Shown: positions 15,839 through 24,947, counted from the first letter of the stretch. The stretch: DNA of 64,000 nt from Streptomyces sp. NBC_01294 (GCF_035917235.1 NZ_CP108423.1:7221501-7285500), one strand, 5' to 3'. The notes: generated from the letters alone by a model not told the origin. Numbers and translations are program-made.

Positions 15839-16846
15839 TCAGGCGGCGCCGCTCACCGCGGCCGGGGCGAGTTCCGCTTCGAGCAGCATCTGGGACGCGT
15901 GGTCCACGAGTCGGCGGAGCACCGGCGAGTAGAACTCGTCGCCGCCGATCTCGTCCAGGATGCGGTACGCCTCGGCGCGGAAGCCGTCGATCTCCGCCCG
16001 GTACCGGTCGAGGGCGAGGGGGGTGCGGAGAAGACCCGCCAGTTCCGCTCTCGCCTGGTCGGAACGTCCGGCGTCGGCGCACAGGCCCAGGATGTGGTCC
16101 CTGACATCGGGAGAGGCGTCCTCGACGACGGAGGCGAGGAGATAGGTCACCGTGCCGTTGAGCAGGTCCTCGTCACGACCGGACAGGATGTCCTCCTGGT
16201 CGTTGAAGATCTGCCACAGGATGCCGAAGACGTAGCCGAATTCACGCCACAGGTCCACCTTGGCGGCCGTCGTTCCGGAGAACACCGCGGCCATGGCCGT
16301 GATCATTCCGAACGGAGCACCGGATTTGCCGCGGTACGTCTCGATCACCGATTTCCGCGAGGCGCCGGCGATGTCCCCGCGCATGTCGACCGTCTGGCCG
16401 TCGACGCCTATGATCCAGCCGTTCAGGAACTCGGTTATCAGCGCGCTGCGCACCGAATCCGGAAGATCTTGCGCCAGGATGATCTGAATGGGGAGCGCGT
16501 TTCCGGTGATGACGGATGCGAGCAGTGCTTCGTTCTCGGTGAGTTCGCCTGAGATGGAAGCGCCGTTGGCATCGGCCAGGTCGTCGAGATAGCAGGCCGA
16601 GGTCCACCACAGCAGGTGGACGGCGGACAGCGGAACGGCCGGCCCGGGGCGGCCCGTCTCGATGGCGTGTGTGAGCAGCGGCAGGACGGAGAGGGGATGT
16701 CTCAGTTTCCGTTGCTCCAAGAGCTTGGCCACGATGCTCTTGGTCGTGCCGGCCGGCGGGCCGAGCCGCTCCAGGGCGGTTTCGATCTCCGCATCGATGT
16801 CCTGCGCGACTGCCCGGTGCAAGTCCAGGTACGACATGGAATTCAA
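15839..16846 (-). CDS. Polyprenyl synthetase family protein (class I prenyl synthase)
   Basis: A 335-residue helical enzyme. The first aspartate-rich motif is DDLAD (residues about 88-92 from the chosen start), a true DDxxD; the second region reads FNDQEDILSG, a variant of the usual second Asp-rich motif, followed by DEDLLNGTVTYL. Such enzymes condense isopentenyl and allylic diphosphates using magnesium; chain length cannot be read safely. Start choice: TTG at 16846 has GGAGG six bases upstream, whereas ATG at 16837 is too far and GTG at 16891 lacks a ribosome site. No terpene cyclase or carotenoid gene is adjacent, so the product's use is unknown. Confidence 0.82.
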   Translation of the reverse strand: MNSMSYLDLHRAVAQDIDAEIETALERLGPPAGTTKSIVAKLLEQRKLRHPLSVLPLLTHAIETGRPGPAVPLSAVHLLWWTSACYLDDLADANGASISGELTENEALLASVITGNALPIQIILAQDLPDSVRSALITEFLNGWIIGVDGQTVDMRGDIAGASRKSVIETYRGKSGAPFGMITAMAAVFSGTTAAKVDLWREFGYVFGILWQIFNDQEDILSGRDEDLLNGTVTYLLASVVEDASPDVRDHILGLCADAGRSDQARAELAGLLRTPLALDRYRAEIDGFRAEAYRILDEIGGDEFYSPVLRRLVDHASQMLLEAELAPAAVSGAA

Positions 16847-16870
16847 GAGTGGCCTCCGTCGTGGAATGAG

Positions 16871-16901
16871 CTCAAGGGGTGTGGTGTGCACACCCTTTGA
16901 G
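16871..16901 (-). promoter_or_regulatory. Inverted repeat in the prenyl synthase leader
   Basis: CTCAAGGGGTGTG at 16871-16883 and CACACCCTTTGAG at 16889-16901 form a 13-bp stem with one wobble/mismatch and a 5-base loop, 25 bases upstream of the favoured TTG start. It could be an operator or an RNA stem affecting translation or elongation. Further upstream, a 20-codon open frame (ATG at 16984, TGA at 16922-16924) lies in a less GC-rich patch and could be a leader peptide, though it has no clear ribosome site. Confidence 0.45.
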
Positions 16902-17056
16902 CCCGTGACTGGCCGATTCGATCATTCCGGACGGAGGGGATCCAGAGCGATTTCCAGCCCCCTTGGCTGATTGTTTTCGATCATGGGTGCTGCCCGTACC
17001 GGCGGTACGCGCATTCCGGGCGCCCCGAACGGCTCCCCGCCTCGTGTCGCTCGTGC

Positions 17057-17836
17057 TCAGGCCGGGCGGACCGCGACGCGGTCGAGCGCCGCCAGCAGCT
17101 GCGGCAGCTCGGTATCCCCGTCCTCGGGAACCGGAAGCACCTCGCCCGGCTCCTCGTCGAGCAGGACGAAGGCCGCCCCGCCGGTACGGGCCACCAGTGA
17201 CCAGCCCGGCCCGTCCACCCGCAGCGTCCGGGCCCCCTCGTCGGCGAAGGAGGACCGGACCCGGCCGGGCGGTGGCGGGTTCCGCGTGTACGCCGAGGCC
17301 TCCTCCAGCGCCCGTGCGAGCCCGGGGTGCGCGGCGGCCGCCGCGCCGCCGTCCGTGGCCACGCGCTCGCGCCAGTCGCTCCACTCCCGCGCGATCTGGT
17401 CCGCACCCATCCGACGCTGCACCGGACCCCACGTCTCCGCCGACGGCGGCGCCAGCGGCACCCGCCCCGTGCCGTCCGCGCCCTGCTCCGGATCGTGCGG
17501 GTGCGGGATCCCCGGCGCGGCCACCGACAACTCCAGCGGCCAGCCCGCCAGCGAGACCACGATCGTCCGCTCGTCGGGGGACAGGTCGTATTCCATCCCG
17601 CAGTCCCAGGAGGCGATGGCCGTGGCCACGAGCGAGACGTCGTCCACGACGACCGTCCAGCGCGCGCCCTCCTCGTCCTGGCCCAGCACCAGCCCGTACC
17701 CGTCCCCGTTGGGCGGCACGCCCAGCAGGGAGCAGGCCTCGGGGAAATCGTCGCCCAGGATGCTGGGGAACTGCGCGGGGGTCAGCAGCACGGCGGTCAG
17801 CACGTACAGCGAGCCGCCACCCTCGTCGTCGGACAC
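17057..17836 (-). CDS. Conserved hypothetical protein
   Basis: A 259-residue acidic soluble protein beginning MSDDEGGGSLYVLTAVLLTPAQFPSILGDDF, with two similar beta-rich halves: 'ARWTVVVDDVSLVATAIASW' in the first, 'ARTLRVDGPGWSLVARTGGAAFVLLDEEPGEVLPV' in the second. I do not recognise a named family or catalytic residues. It is divergent from the MpaB-type gene and faces the prenyl synthase promoter region; neither suggests a role. Start at ATG 17836 follows a purine-rich GGAGGC stretch. Confidence 0.7.
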   Translation of the reverse strand: MSDDEGGGSLYVLTAVLLTPAQFPSILGDDFPEACSLLGVPPNGDGYGLVLGQDEEGARWTVVVDDVSLVATAIASWDCGMEYDLSPDERTIVVSLAGWPLELSVAAPGIPHPHDPEQGADGTGRVPLAPPSAETWGPVQRRMGADQIAREWSDWRERVATDGGAAAAAHPGLARALEEASAYTRNPPPPGRVRSSFADEGARTLRVDGPGWSLVARTGGAAFVLLDEEPGEVLPVPEDGDTELPQLLAALDRVAVRPA

Positions 17837-17971
17837 CTGGCCTCCTGGTAGCTCTCTCGTCGGCGCACCTTAACCAGCGGGTAACCCGCCCGTCGAGGCC
17901 TTGCGGGCCACGATTTCCAAGGCCGCTACCTGCACGTAGAGTTGGGAACCCGCCACAGAAAGGGACACCCG

Positions 17972-18886
17972 GTGCAGCGTTACGACCGGCTGAGGGAGAT
18001 CCTCCGTCTCGACCCCGACAAGGACTTCCTCGCCATCTACCGGCTCACCGCCGCCTACGAGTTCCCCTGGGACTTCACCCGAGCCCTGGAACTCGCCCTG
18101 TTCCGGACCTACGCCGTCCCGAGCATCGGTGGCCTGCTGGCCGAGACGGCCGAGTTCACCGACCGGACCCAGAAGCGCTACGACGACACCGCCCTGCTCC
18201 TCGACGCGGTCGTCGAGCACGGCTTCGAGAGCGACACCGCGCGCACCGCGATCCGCCGCGTCAACCAGATGCACCGCAGCTACGACATCTCCAACGAGGA
18301 CATGCGGTACGTCCTGTGCACTTTTGTGGTGATCCCGTCCCGCTGGCTGGACGCCTACGGCTGGCGCCCGCTGACCCACCATGAGCGCCGGGCCTGCGCG
18401 AACTACTACGCCACCCTCGGCCGACACATGGGCATCACGGACATCCCGGACTCCTTCGAGGGGTTCGAAGCCACCCTGGACACCTACGAGGAGGTCCACT
18501 TCGGCTGGGACGAGGGCGCCCGCACGGTCGCCGACTCCACCCTCGACCTGATGGCCTCGTGGTACCCGGCGCCGCTCGCCCCGGCCGTGCGCGGCGCGAG
18601 CCTCGCCCTGCTCGACGAGGCGCTGCTGGGTGCCTTCCGGTACGCGTCCCCGCGCCCCGAGGTCCGGCGGCTGGTCAGGGGAGCCCTGCGGCTGCGCGGC
18701 CGCGCGGTGCGGCTGCTGCCTCCCCGCCGGGCTCCGCACTACGCCCGCCAGAACCCGGAGATCAAGGGCTACCCCGACGGCTACGACGTGGGCGAGCTCG
18801 GCACGTTCCCGGTCCCCGGCGCGGGCGGCTGCCCGGTCCCGCATCCCCGCCGGCCCGCCGGAGCGGAGGCCCAGCCTCCGGCGTGA
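17972..18886 (+). CDS. Oxygenase MpaB family protein (DUF2236)
   Basis: A 304-residue protein with the DUF2236/MpaB pattern: RYDRLREILRLDPDKDFLAIYRLTAAYEFPWD at the N-terminus, then FTDRTQKRYDDTALLLDAVVEHGF, NQMHRSYDISNEDMRYVLCTFVVIPSRWLDAYGWRPL with the conserved H, D and R residues, and YYATLGRHMGI. Family members are heme or metal proteins related to latex-clearing enzyme, and some act on isoprenoid chains; activity here is inferred only. The start is GTG at 17972 with AAAGG upstream. The C-terminal tail (after about residue 215) is basic and proline-rich. Confidence 0.85.
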   Translation: MQRYDRLREILRLDPDKDFLAIYRLTAAYEFPWDFTRALELALFRTYAVPSIGGLLAETAEFTDRTQKRYDDTALLLDAVVEHGFESDTARTAIRRVNQMHRSYDISNEDMRYVLCTFVVIPSRWLDAYGWRPLTHHERRACANYYATLGRHMGITDIPDSFEGFEATLDTYEEVHFGWDEGARTVADSTLDLMASWYPAPLAPAVRGASLALLDEALLGAFRYASPRPEVRRLVRGALRLRGRAVRLLPPRRAPHYARQNPEIKGYPDGYDVGELGTFPVPGAGGCPVPHPRRPAGAEAQPPA

Positions 18887-18937
18887 TCCCGGGCGCGTCC
18901 GCGGATCCCGGGCGCGGGGCCGACGTACAGGCGCTTG

Positions 18938-19537
18938 TCAGGGGCGGCGTACGGCCAGTACCAGGAAGCGCTCGTCCTCGTCGGCGTACGAGGTCATGTC
19001 CCAGCCCGAACCGGTCAGCAGCGGGCCGAGGTTGTGCTCGGCCCGCATGTCCTCGGGGGTCAGCTCGCGGCCGTGGCGCGCGGCGAGTGCCGCTCGCCCG
19101 ATCGGGTGAAAGAGGGCGAGCCGGCCGCCGGGGCGGACCACCCGGGCGAGTTCGCGCAGGTTCGCCGCCGGGTCGGGCAGGTGGGCGATGAGCCCGGCCG
19201 CGAACACCGCGTCCAGCGCCCCGTCCCGCAGCGGCAGCCGGGCCACGTCGGCGAGCAGCAGGGTGCCCTCGGCGGCCCGCCCGGCCCGCTGCGCGGCGGC
19301 CAGCATCTGCGGGGTGAGGTCCGCGCCGAGCACGGTCCCCGCGGGCCCGACGGCGGCGCGCAGCGCGGTCAGGGCGCGCCCGGTGCCGCAGCCCGCGTCG
19401 AGCACACGGTCGCCGGGCCGCAGCCCGAACTCGGCCACGGCGGTGGCGAAGGCGGGCCCGTCCCCCGGGAACTTGCGGTCCCAGTCGGCGGCGCGCGCCC
19501 CGAAGAACTCCTGCACGTGCGTGTGGTCTTCGCTCAT
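18938..19537 (-). CDS. SAM-dependent class I methyltransferase
   Basis: A 199-residue Rossmann-fold methyltransferase. Motif I VLDAGCGTGRALTAL (about residues 45-59) binds S-adenosylmethionine; ADLTPQML follows with the acidic residue, LLLADVARLPLRDGALDAVFAAGLIAHLPDP is motifs II-III, and ELARVVRPGGRLALF is the post-motif strand. It belongs to the UbiE/Methyltransf_11 group; the substrate is unknown. The ATG at 19537 begins MSEDHTHVQEFF; longer frames upstream have no ribosome site. It converges on the MpaB-type gene. Confidence 0.88.
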   Translation of the reverse strand: MSEDHTHVQEFFGARAADWDRKFPGDGPAFATAVAEFGLRPGDRVLDAGCGTGRALTALRAAVGPAGTVLGADLTPQMLAAAQRAGRAAEGTLLLADVARLPLRDGALDAVFAAGLIAHLPDPAANLRELARVVRPGGRLALFHPIGRAALAARHGRELTPEDMRAEHNLGPLLTGSGWDMTSYADEDERFLVLAVRRP

Positions 19538-19705
19538 GCGCCCATGATCCCCCACCGGCGCACGCCCGTGTCCCTGCGGACCGTGTGCAAGGTGGCACGT
19601 GGTGTGATCGAAGAAGAACGTAGCTCTGTCATATTCCAGCAGTTCCAGCTGCTTTCGAAATGCGCCCCCTGTTCGCGCCCTCACCCGGACTAGCGTCCCG
19701 TGGCC

Positions 19706-20494
19706 ATGGGACACCTGGGACATCTGGACCACGCCGCATACGGCTGGCTGACACCCGTGCTGTCATACGTGATGGCATCGATCGGCGCCGCCCTCGGGCT
19801 GCGCTGCACCGTCCGCGCGCTCGCCGCCACCGGAGCCTCCCGCCGCAACTGGCTCCTCACCGCGGCCTCCGCCATCGGCACCGGCATCTGGACCATGCAC
19901 TTCGTCGCGATGCTCGGCTTCGAGGTCACGGGCACCGAGATCCACTACAACGTGCCGCTGACCATCCTCAGCCTGCTCGTCGCCATGCTGGTCGTCGGCG
20001 CGGGAGTCTTCGCCGTCGGCTACGGCAAGGACCGCGGCCGCTCCCTCGTACTGGGCGGGCTCACCACCGGACTCGGCGTCGCCAGCATGCACTACCTGGG
20101 CATGGCGGCCCTGCGCCTGCACGGTGACGTCTCCTACGATCCGCTCACCGTCGGGCTCTCCGTCGCCATCGCCGTGGTCGCGGCCACCGCCGCCCTGTGG
20201 GCCGCGCTCAACATCAAGTCACCGGTGGCCGTCGCCATCGCCTCGCTCGTCATGGGCGCCGCCGTCAGCAGCATGCACTACACCGGGATGATGGCCGTCG
20301 CCGTCAGCGTCAGCCCCTCGGACACCGCCCTGCCCGGCGCCACGGCCATGCAGTTCATCTTCCCGCTCGCCGTCGGGCTGGGCTCCTACCTGTTCATCAC
20401 TGCCGCCTTCGTCGCGCTCTCCCCGACGGCCGACGAGCGTGCAGCCTCCGCTTCCGCCCAGCACCTGGGGGACCACGCGGTGGCCGCAGGCTGA
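19706..20494 (+). CDS. MHYT-domain integral membrane protein
   Basis: A 262-residue protein with about seven hydrophobic segments carrying three MHYT-type motifs: TMHFVAML, SMHYLGMAA and SMHYTGMMA. MHYT domains are proposed to hold a metal (copper) through Met and His and to sense oxygen, carbon monoxide or nitric oxide; in other bacteria they are fused to GGDEF/EAL or kinase domains. Here the domain stands alone with no output domain, directly upstream of the conservon and in the same direction, so it may signal through the neighbouring kinase. An upstream in-frame GTG at 19700 is an alternative start. Confidence 0.9.
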   Translation: MGHLGHLDHAAYGWLTPVLSYVMASIGAALGLRCTVRALAATGASRRNWLLTAASAIGTGIWTMHFVAMLGFEVTGTEIHYNVPLTILSLLVAMLVVGAGVFAVGYGKDRGRSLVLGGLTTGLGVASMHYLGMAALRLHGDVSYDPLTVGLSVAIAVVAATAALWAALNIKSPVAVAIASLVMGAAVSSMHYTGMMAVAVSVSPSDTALPGATAMQFIFPLAVGLGSYLFITAAFVALSPTADERAASASAQHLGDHAVAAG

Positions 20495-20530
20495 GCGGTC
20501 CGGTCGCGCGGCACCGCACCGCCGCGCAGC

Positions 20531-20600
20531 CGCACGGACCGTGCCCTCCGTACGGACCGTGCCCTCCGTACGGACCGCGCCCTCCGTACGGACCGCGCCC
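20531..20600. repeat. 18-bp tandem repeat upstream of cvnA
   Basis: Three full copies of an 18-base unit (CGTGCCCTCCGTACGGAC at 20540-20557 and 20558-20575, CGCGCCCTCCGTACGGAC at 20576-20593) with partial copies on both sides. Every unit contains the 10-bp palindrome TCCGTACGGA. The array sits between the MHYT gene and cvnA and could be a multi-site operator or a slippage array. Confidence 0.85.
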
Positions 20601-20765
20601 CCGCACCCGCACCGTCGCCCACCCCGGACAACCGCCAACCGTCCCCCGCCCGATCGGCCGCCCCCCGACCTCTCACCGCACGACGGGCCCGCCGCCCGAC
20701 CGCCACCCCCCCACATGCCCGCACGTACGACCGCACCCGTAGGCACGCCCCGGAACGAGGAGCCC

Positions 20766-23333
20766 ATGCGAACACCCCGCAGAAAACCGGAAGCAGCGGC
20801 GCCGCGGCTGCCCGCGCCCCCGGCACGCGGCCGCCGGGCCCACGCCGGGCCGCCGGCCGAGGAACCCGCGGCGCCGGAGGCCCACCCGCCCCTCCCGGCC
20901 GCCGCGCGCGAGCGCGGCCCCCGGCTGCGGCTGCGCCCCGCCACCGTCCGCGCGAAGATCGTCTCGCTGCTGATGGTCCCGGTCGTCTCGCTCCTCGCCC
21001 TCTGGGCCTTCGCCACCGTCAACACCGCCCAGGACATAGCCCGGCTCAGCCGCGTCCAACAGGCCGACGCCGAGATACACACCCCCGTCGCCGCCGCCGT
21101 CACCGAGCTCCAGGCCGAGCGCCGGGCCGCCGTCCGCCTCCTGGCCGACCCCGCCGCCGACCCGGGAGCCCTGGACCAGCAGGCCCGCCGCACCGACACC
21201 GCCGTCCAGCGGCTGCGGATGGGCGACCGCCACACGGTCGCCGACTCCGGCGACTACCGCTCGGACATCGTGGTCCGCCTCGGCGCGTTCGTCGCCGCGG
21301 CCGAAGCCCTGGGCTCGGCCCGCAAGGACATCACCGACCGCCGCGCCACCCCCGAGGCGGCCTACGCGATCTACAACCGCGTGGTCGACTCCGCCTTCGC
21401 CGTCGGCGGCGCCCTCACCGGCGGCGATAGGGCCGAACTCGGCCCCGACGCCCGGGTCCTGCTCGAATTCGCCCGAGCCGGGGAACTGCTGTCCCGCGAG
21501 GACGCGCTGCTCGCCGCTCCGGGCCCGCGCAGCGCCGAAACGCTTCGGCAGCTGACCGGCAACATCGAGTCCCGCCGCGCCCTGACCGACACCGCGGCCC
21601 GCGACCTTCCCGCCGCCCAGCAGGCCGCCTGGCAGTCCGTCGCCAAGAGCGCCGCCTACGCGGACCTCACCGGTGCTGAGGATCGGGCGCTGGCCGCGGG
21701 CACCTCCAAGGAGAGCCGCGGAGCGCCCGCAGGCTGGGAGGCCGCCCACACCGGGATCGCCGCCTCGATGCGGGAGGTCGAGGCGGCGGCGCACGCCGCG
21801 GCCGCCGATCGGGCCGATCCGGTCCGCGAAGGGGCGCTCAGCCCGGCCGGAGCCGCCGTACTGCTGGGCCTGGCGGCCGTCGCCGCCTCGCTCGTCATCT
21901 CCGTGCGGATCGGCCGCGCGCTGGTCGTCGAACTCGTCTCGCTGCGCAACACCGCCCTGGAGATCGCCCACCGCAAGCTCCCGCACGCGATGGAACGGCT
22001 GCGCGCCGGCGAGGACATCGATGTCACCGCCGAGACCCCGCTCGGGCCGCCGGCCGACGACGAGATCACCCAGGTCGGCGAGGCGCTCGGCACCGTCCAC
22101 CGGGCCGCGCTCAGCGCCGCCGTTGAACGCGCGGAACTCGCCAGCGGCGTCTCCGGCGTCTTCGTCAACCTCGCCCGCCGCAGCCAGGTGCTCGTGCACA
22201 AGCAGCTCACCCTGCTCGACTCGATGGAGCGGCGCGCCGACGACCCGAACGAGCTCGGCGACCTTTTCCGCCTCGACCACCTGACGACCCGGATGCGCCG
22301 GCACGCGGAAAGTCTGATCATCCTGTCGGGCGCCGCCCCGGGCCGGGCCTGGCGGATGCCGGTACCCCTCACGAACGTCGTACGGGCCGCCGTCTCGGAG
22401 ATCGAGGACTACCCCCGCATCGAGGTCCGCCAGCTCGCCGAGGCCGCCGTGGTCGGCGGCGCCGTCGCCGACCTCACCCACCTGCTCGCCGAACTCATCG
22501 AGAACGCAGCCCAGTTCTCCCCGCCGCACACCAAGGTCCGGGTCAGTGGCGAACCCGTCGGGGCCGGTTACGTCCTGGAGGTCGAGGACCGCGGCCTCGG
22601 CATGGGCCGCGAATCCCTGAACGACGCCAACCGGCGCATCGAGCAGTCCGAGGCGCTCGACCTCTTCGACAGCGACCGGCTCGGGCTCTTCGTGGTCAGC
22701 CGCCTCGCGGCCCGCCACGGAGTGAAGGTGCACCTGCGCACGTCGCCCTACGGCGGCACCACCGCGGTGGTGCTCCTGCCGAACTCCATGCTCCAGGGCG
22801 CCCTCACGGCCGGCGCCCCCGCCCCCGGCCTTGGCCGCGACACCGACCGGGCGCCCGCCCCGGAGCCCCCGGCCGCGGTCTCCGCGCCGGCCGCAGTCCC
22901 GAAGCCGTCCGCGAGGGCGGAGCAGCCGCCCGCCATGACCGTCGTACGGGAGGACGCGCACACCCCGCCGGTACGGGAGGCCCCGCGCGGCATCCCGGCC
23001 CCGGAGCGGACCCCCGCACCCGAGGAGCCGCGCCCCGCCCCGGTGGCGTCGCTGCGCCCGCGCGCTCCCGGCGGCGCGGGCGCCCGCAACCAGTCGGCCG
23101 CACCCCCCGCGGCCTCGGTGACGGAGCTGCCGCGCCGGGTGCGCCAGGCCAGCCTCGTCCCGCAGCTGCGGGAGGCCCCCGCCCCGAAGGAACCGGCCGG
23201 CTCCCGCCTCCCCGAGGAACCGCCCGGCCGCAGCCCCGAGCAGGCCAGGGACCGGATGGCGGCCTACCGGGCCGGCTGGGTCCGCGGTGCCCAGGAGAAC
23301 TCCCCCCACGCAGGCAGCGAAGGAGAAGTGTGA
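20766..23333 (+). CDS. cvnA: Conservon sensor histidine-kinase-like protein CvnA
   Basis: An 855-residue membrane protein. A Pro/Ala-rich cytoplasmic leader is followed by TM1 (about residues 65-90, LMVPVVSLLALWAF), an extracytoplasmic helical domain of nitrate/nitrite-sensing type ('VTELQAERRAAVRLLADP'), TM2 ('AAVLLGLAAVAASLVISVRIG'), a HAMP-like linker, a dimerisation segment (NLARRSQVLVHKQLTLLDSMERR) and a GHKL ATPase domain (ELIENAAQFSPPHTKV, EDRGLGMGRESL). The tail of roughly 180 residues is disordered and Pro/Arg-rich. In Streptomyces conservons this protein works with LC7, DUF742 and GTPase partners in a membrane signalling complex. The GAGGAG ribosome site fixes the ATG at 20766. Confidence 0.93.
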   Translation: MRTPRRKPEAAAPRLPAPPARGRRAHAGPPAEEPAAPEAHPPLPAAARERGPRLRLRPATVRAKIVSLLMVPVVSLLALWAFATVNTAQDIARLSRVQQADAEIHTPVAAAVTELQAERRAAVRLLADPAADPGALDQQARRTDTAVQRLRMGDRHTVADSGDYRSDIVVRLGAFVAAAEALGSARKDITDRRATPEAAYAIYNRVVDSAFAVGGALTGGDRAELGPDARVLLEFARAGELLSREDALLAAPGPRSAETLRQLTGNIESRRALTDTAARDLPAAQQAAWQSVAKSAAYADLTGAEDRALAAGTSKESRGAPAGWEAAHTGIAASMREVEAAAHAAAADRADPVREGALSPAGAAVLLGLAAVAASLVISVRIGRALVVELVSLRNTALEIAHRKLPHAMERLRAGEDIDVTAETPLGPPADDEITQVGEALGTVHRAALSAAVERAELASGVSGVFVNLARRSQVLVHKQLTLLDSMERRADDPNELGDLFRLDHLTTRMRRHAESLIILSGAAPGRAWRMPVPLTNVVRAAVSEIEDYPRIEVRQLAEAAVVGGAVADLTHLLAELIENAAQFSPPHTKVRVSGEPVGAGYVLEVEDRGLGMGRESLNDANRRIEQSEALDLFDSDRLGLFVVSRLAARHGVKVHLRTSPYGGTTAVVLLPNSMLQGALTAGAPAPGLGRDTDRAPAPEPPAAVSAPAAVPKPSARAEQPPAMTVVREDAHTPPVREAPRGIPAPERTPAPEEPRPAPVASLRPRAPGGAGARNQSAAPPAASVTELPRRVRQASLVPQLREAPAPKEPAGSRLPEEPPGRSPEQARDRMAAYRAGWVRGAQENSPHAGSEGEV

Positions 23334-23776
23334 TGATCGAACACCAGAGGATCGGCCTCGACGGCATCCGCAGGTCCGGTGACCTGGACTGGCTCCTCGA
23401 CGACCTGGTGCACCGGGTACGCGAGGTCCGGCACGCCGTCGTCCTCTCCAACGACGGTCTGGCGGTCGGGGCCTCCAGCGCGCTCAGCCGGGAGGACGCC
23501 GAGCACTTGGCGGCGGTCGCCTCCGGCTTCCACAGCCTGGCCAAGGGCGCGGGCCGGCACTTCCACGCCGGGGGCGTGCGCCAGACGATGGTCGAGATGG
23601 ACGAGGGCTTCCTCTTCGTCGCGGCCGCCGGAGACGGCTCCTGCCTGGCCGTGCTCAGCGCCGCCAGCGCTGACATCGGCCTGATCGCCTACGAGATGGC
23701 CCGGCTCGTGAAGCGGGTCGGCGAGCACCTCTACACCCCGCCCCGGTTCGCGGCGCGGCCGCCGGCCGCCGGCTGA
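23333..23776 (+). CDS. cvnB: Roadblock/LC7 protein CvnB
   Basis: A 147-residue roadblock/LC7 protein: DLDWLLDDLVHRVREVRHAVVLSNDGLAVGASSALSREDAEHLAAVASGFHSLAKGAG, then LFVAAAGDGSCLAVLSAASADIGLIAYEMARLVKRVG. These proteins bind and regulate small GTPases; in conservons CvnB is thought to regulate the GTPase CvnD. The ATG overlaps the cvnA stop; a GTG one codon earlier is an alternative. It is very similar to the second LC7 protein at 25526. Confidence 0.93.
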   Translation: MIEHQRIGLDGIRRSGDLDWLLDDLVHRVREVRHAVVLSNDGLAVGASSALSREDAEHLAAVASGFHSLAKGAGRHFHAGGVRQTMVEMDEGFLFVAAAGDGSCLAVLSAASADIGLIAYEMARLVKRVGEHLYTPPRFAARPPAAG

Positions 23777-23792
23777 GGGCGGGCGGTCCGGC

Positions 23793-24173
23793 ATGAACGG
23801 TCAGTGGTACGACGCCGACGCGGGCCCGCTCGTCCGTCCGTACGCGATGACCGGCGGGCGTACGAAGCCGGGACCCCACGGGGTCCGCTTCGACCTGATC
23901 GCGCTGGTCGCGGTGGACCCGGCGGGCCCGGACGAGGCGGCCGAGTCGCTGCTCGGCCCCGAACACCGGACCCTGCTCGGACTCTGCCGGTCCGAGACCC
24001 AGTCGGTGGCGGAACTCGCCGCCGACGCCGACCTGCCCGTGGGAGTGGTGCGGGTGCTCCTCGGAGACCTGCTGGAGGGCGGGCACGTCAAGGTCAGCCG
24101 GCCGGTACCGCCCGCACAGCTGCCGGACGAACGGATTCTGCGTGAAGTCATCGAGGGATTGCGAGCGCTTTGA
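23793..24173 (+). CDS. cvnC: DUF742 protein CvnC
   Basis: A 126-residue DUF742 protein. After an N-terminal segment with 'LVRPYAMTGGRTKP', conserved in this family, comes a winged-helix-like domain: LLGLCRSETQSVAELAADADLPVGVVRVLLGDLLEGGHVKV. The C-terminus ends ILREVIEGLRAL, as in other CvnC proteins. It is the third gene of the conservon, 16 bases after cvnB and overlapping cvnD by one base at TGATG. Its role is to bridge or regulate the complex; DNA binding has not been shown in general. Confidence 0.92.
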   Translation: MNGQWYDADAGPLVRPYAMTGGRTKPGPHGVRFDLIALVAVDPAGPDEAAESLLGPEHRTLLGLCRSETQSVAELAADADLPVGVVRVLLGDLLEGGHVKVSRPVPPAQLPDERILREVIEGLRAL

Positions 24174-24898
24174 TGGGACAGCATGACGACCGACCTGCCG
24201 GAGCGCCCTGGGGCGCGGGTGCGGACGCGGGCACGGACCGGGGCCCGGATCCGGATCAGGACCGGAGCCCGGATCCGGATCCGGACCCCGGTCCCGAGGA
24301 GGACGCCGAACTGGCCGCCCTCTCGCTGAAGATCCTGGTGGCGGGCGGCTTCGGGGTCGGCAAGACGACGCTGGTGGGCGCGGTGAGCGAGATCAGGCCG
24401 CTGCGGACCGAGGAACTGCTCAGCGAGGCGGGTGAACTGGTCGACGACACGGGTGGCGTGGACCAGAAGACGACCACGACCGTGGCCATGGACTTCGGGC
24501 GGATCACCATCCGGTCGGGGTTGTCCCTGTATCTGTTCGGCACTCCGGGGCAGGACCGGTTCTGGTTCCTGTGGGACGAGCTGTCGCAGGGCGCGCTCGG
24601 CGCGGTGGTGCTCGCCGACACGCGGCGGCTGGAGGACTGCTTCCCGGCGGTCGACTACTTCGAGCACCGGCGCATCCCGTTCGTGGTGGCCGTCAACTGC
24701 TTCACGAACGCGCGGCGGTACGGGGCGCACGACGTGTCGCGGGCGTTGGACCTGGACCAGGGGACGCCGGTGGTGCTGTGTGACGCGCGGGACAAGGACT
24801 CGGGGAAGGAAGTGCTCATCAGGCTGGTCGAGTACGCCGGGCGGGTGCACACCGCCCGGCTGCTGGACTCGGTGGAGCCGCAGGCCGATTCCGTGTGA
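24173..24898 (+). CDS. cvnD: Conservon GTP-binding protein CvnD
   Basis: A 241-residue GTPase-like protein. A low-complexity acidic leader coding DPD-type repeats (GATCCG repeats in the DNA) is followed by the P-loop GGFGVGKTT (about residues 57-65), switch-region TTTVAMDFG, the G3-like GTPGQDRFWFLW (the usual DxxG Asp is replaced, as is common in this family), and VAVNCF at the G4 position where NKxD would be. It is the last gene of the conservon. Conservon GTPases resemble MglA/Ras-like switches and are regulated by the LC7 protein. Confidence 0.93.
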   Translation: MGQHDDRPAGAPWGAGADAGTDRGPDPDQDRSPDPDPDPGPEEDAELAALSLKILVAGGFGVGKTTLVGAVSEIRPLRTEELLSEAGELVDDTGGVDQKTTTTVAMDFGRITIRSGLSLYLFGTPGQDRFWFLWDELSQGALGAVVLADTRRLEDCFPAVDYFEHRRIPFVVAVNCFTNARRYGAHDVSRALDLDQGTPVVLCDARDKDSGKEVLIRLVEYAGRVHTARLLDSVEPQADSV

Positions 24899-24947
24899 AC
24901 GGGCCCGGCCCGGGTTCGGTCAAGGGGTGCCGATCCGTCGGTCGGTG

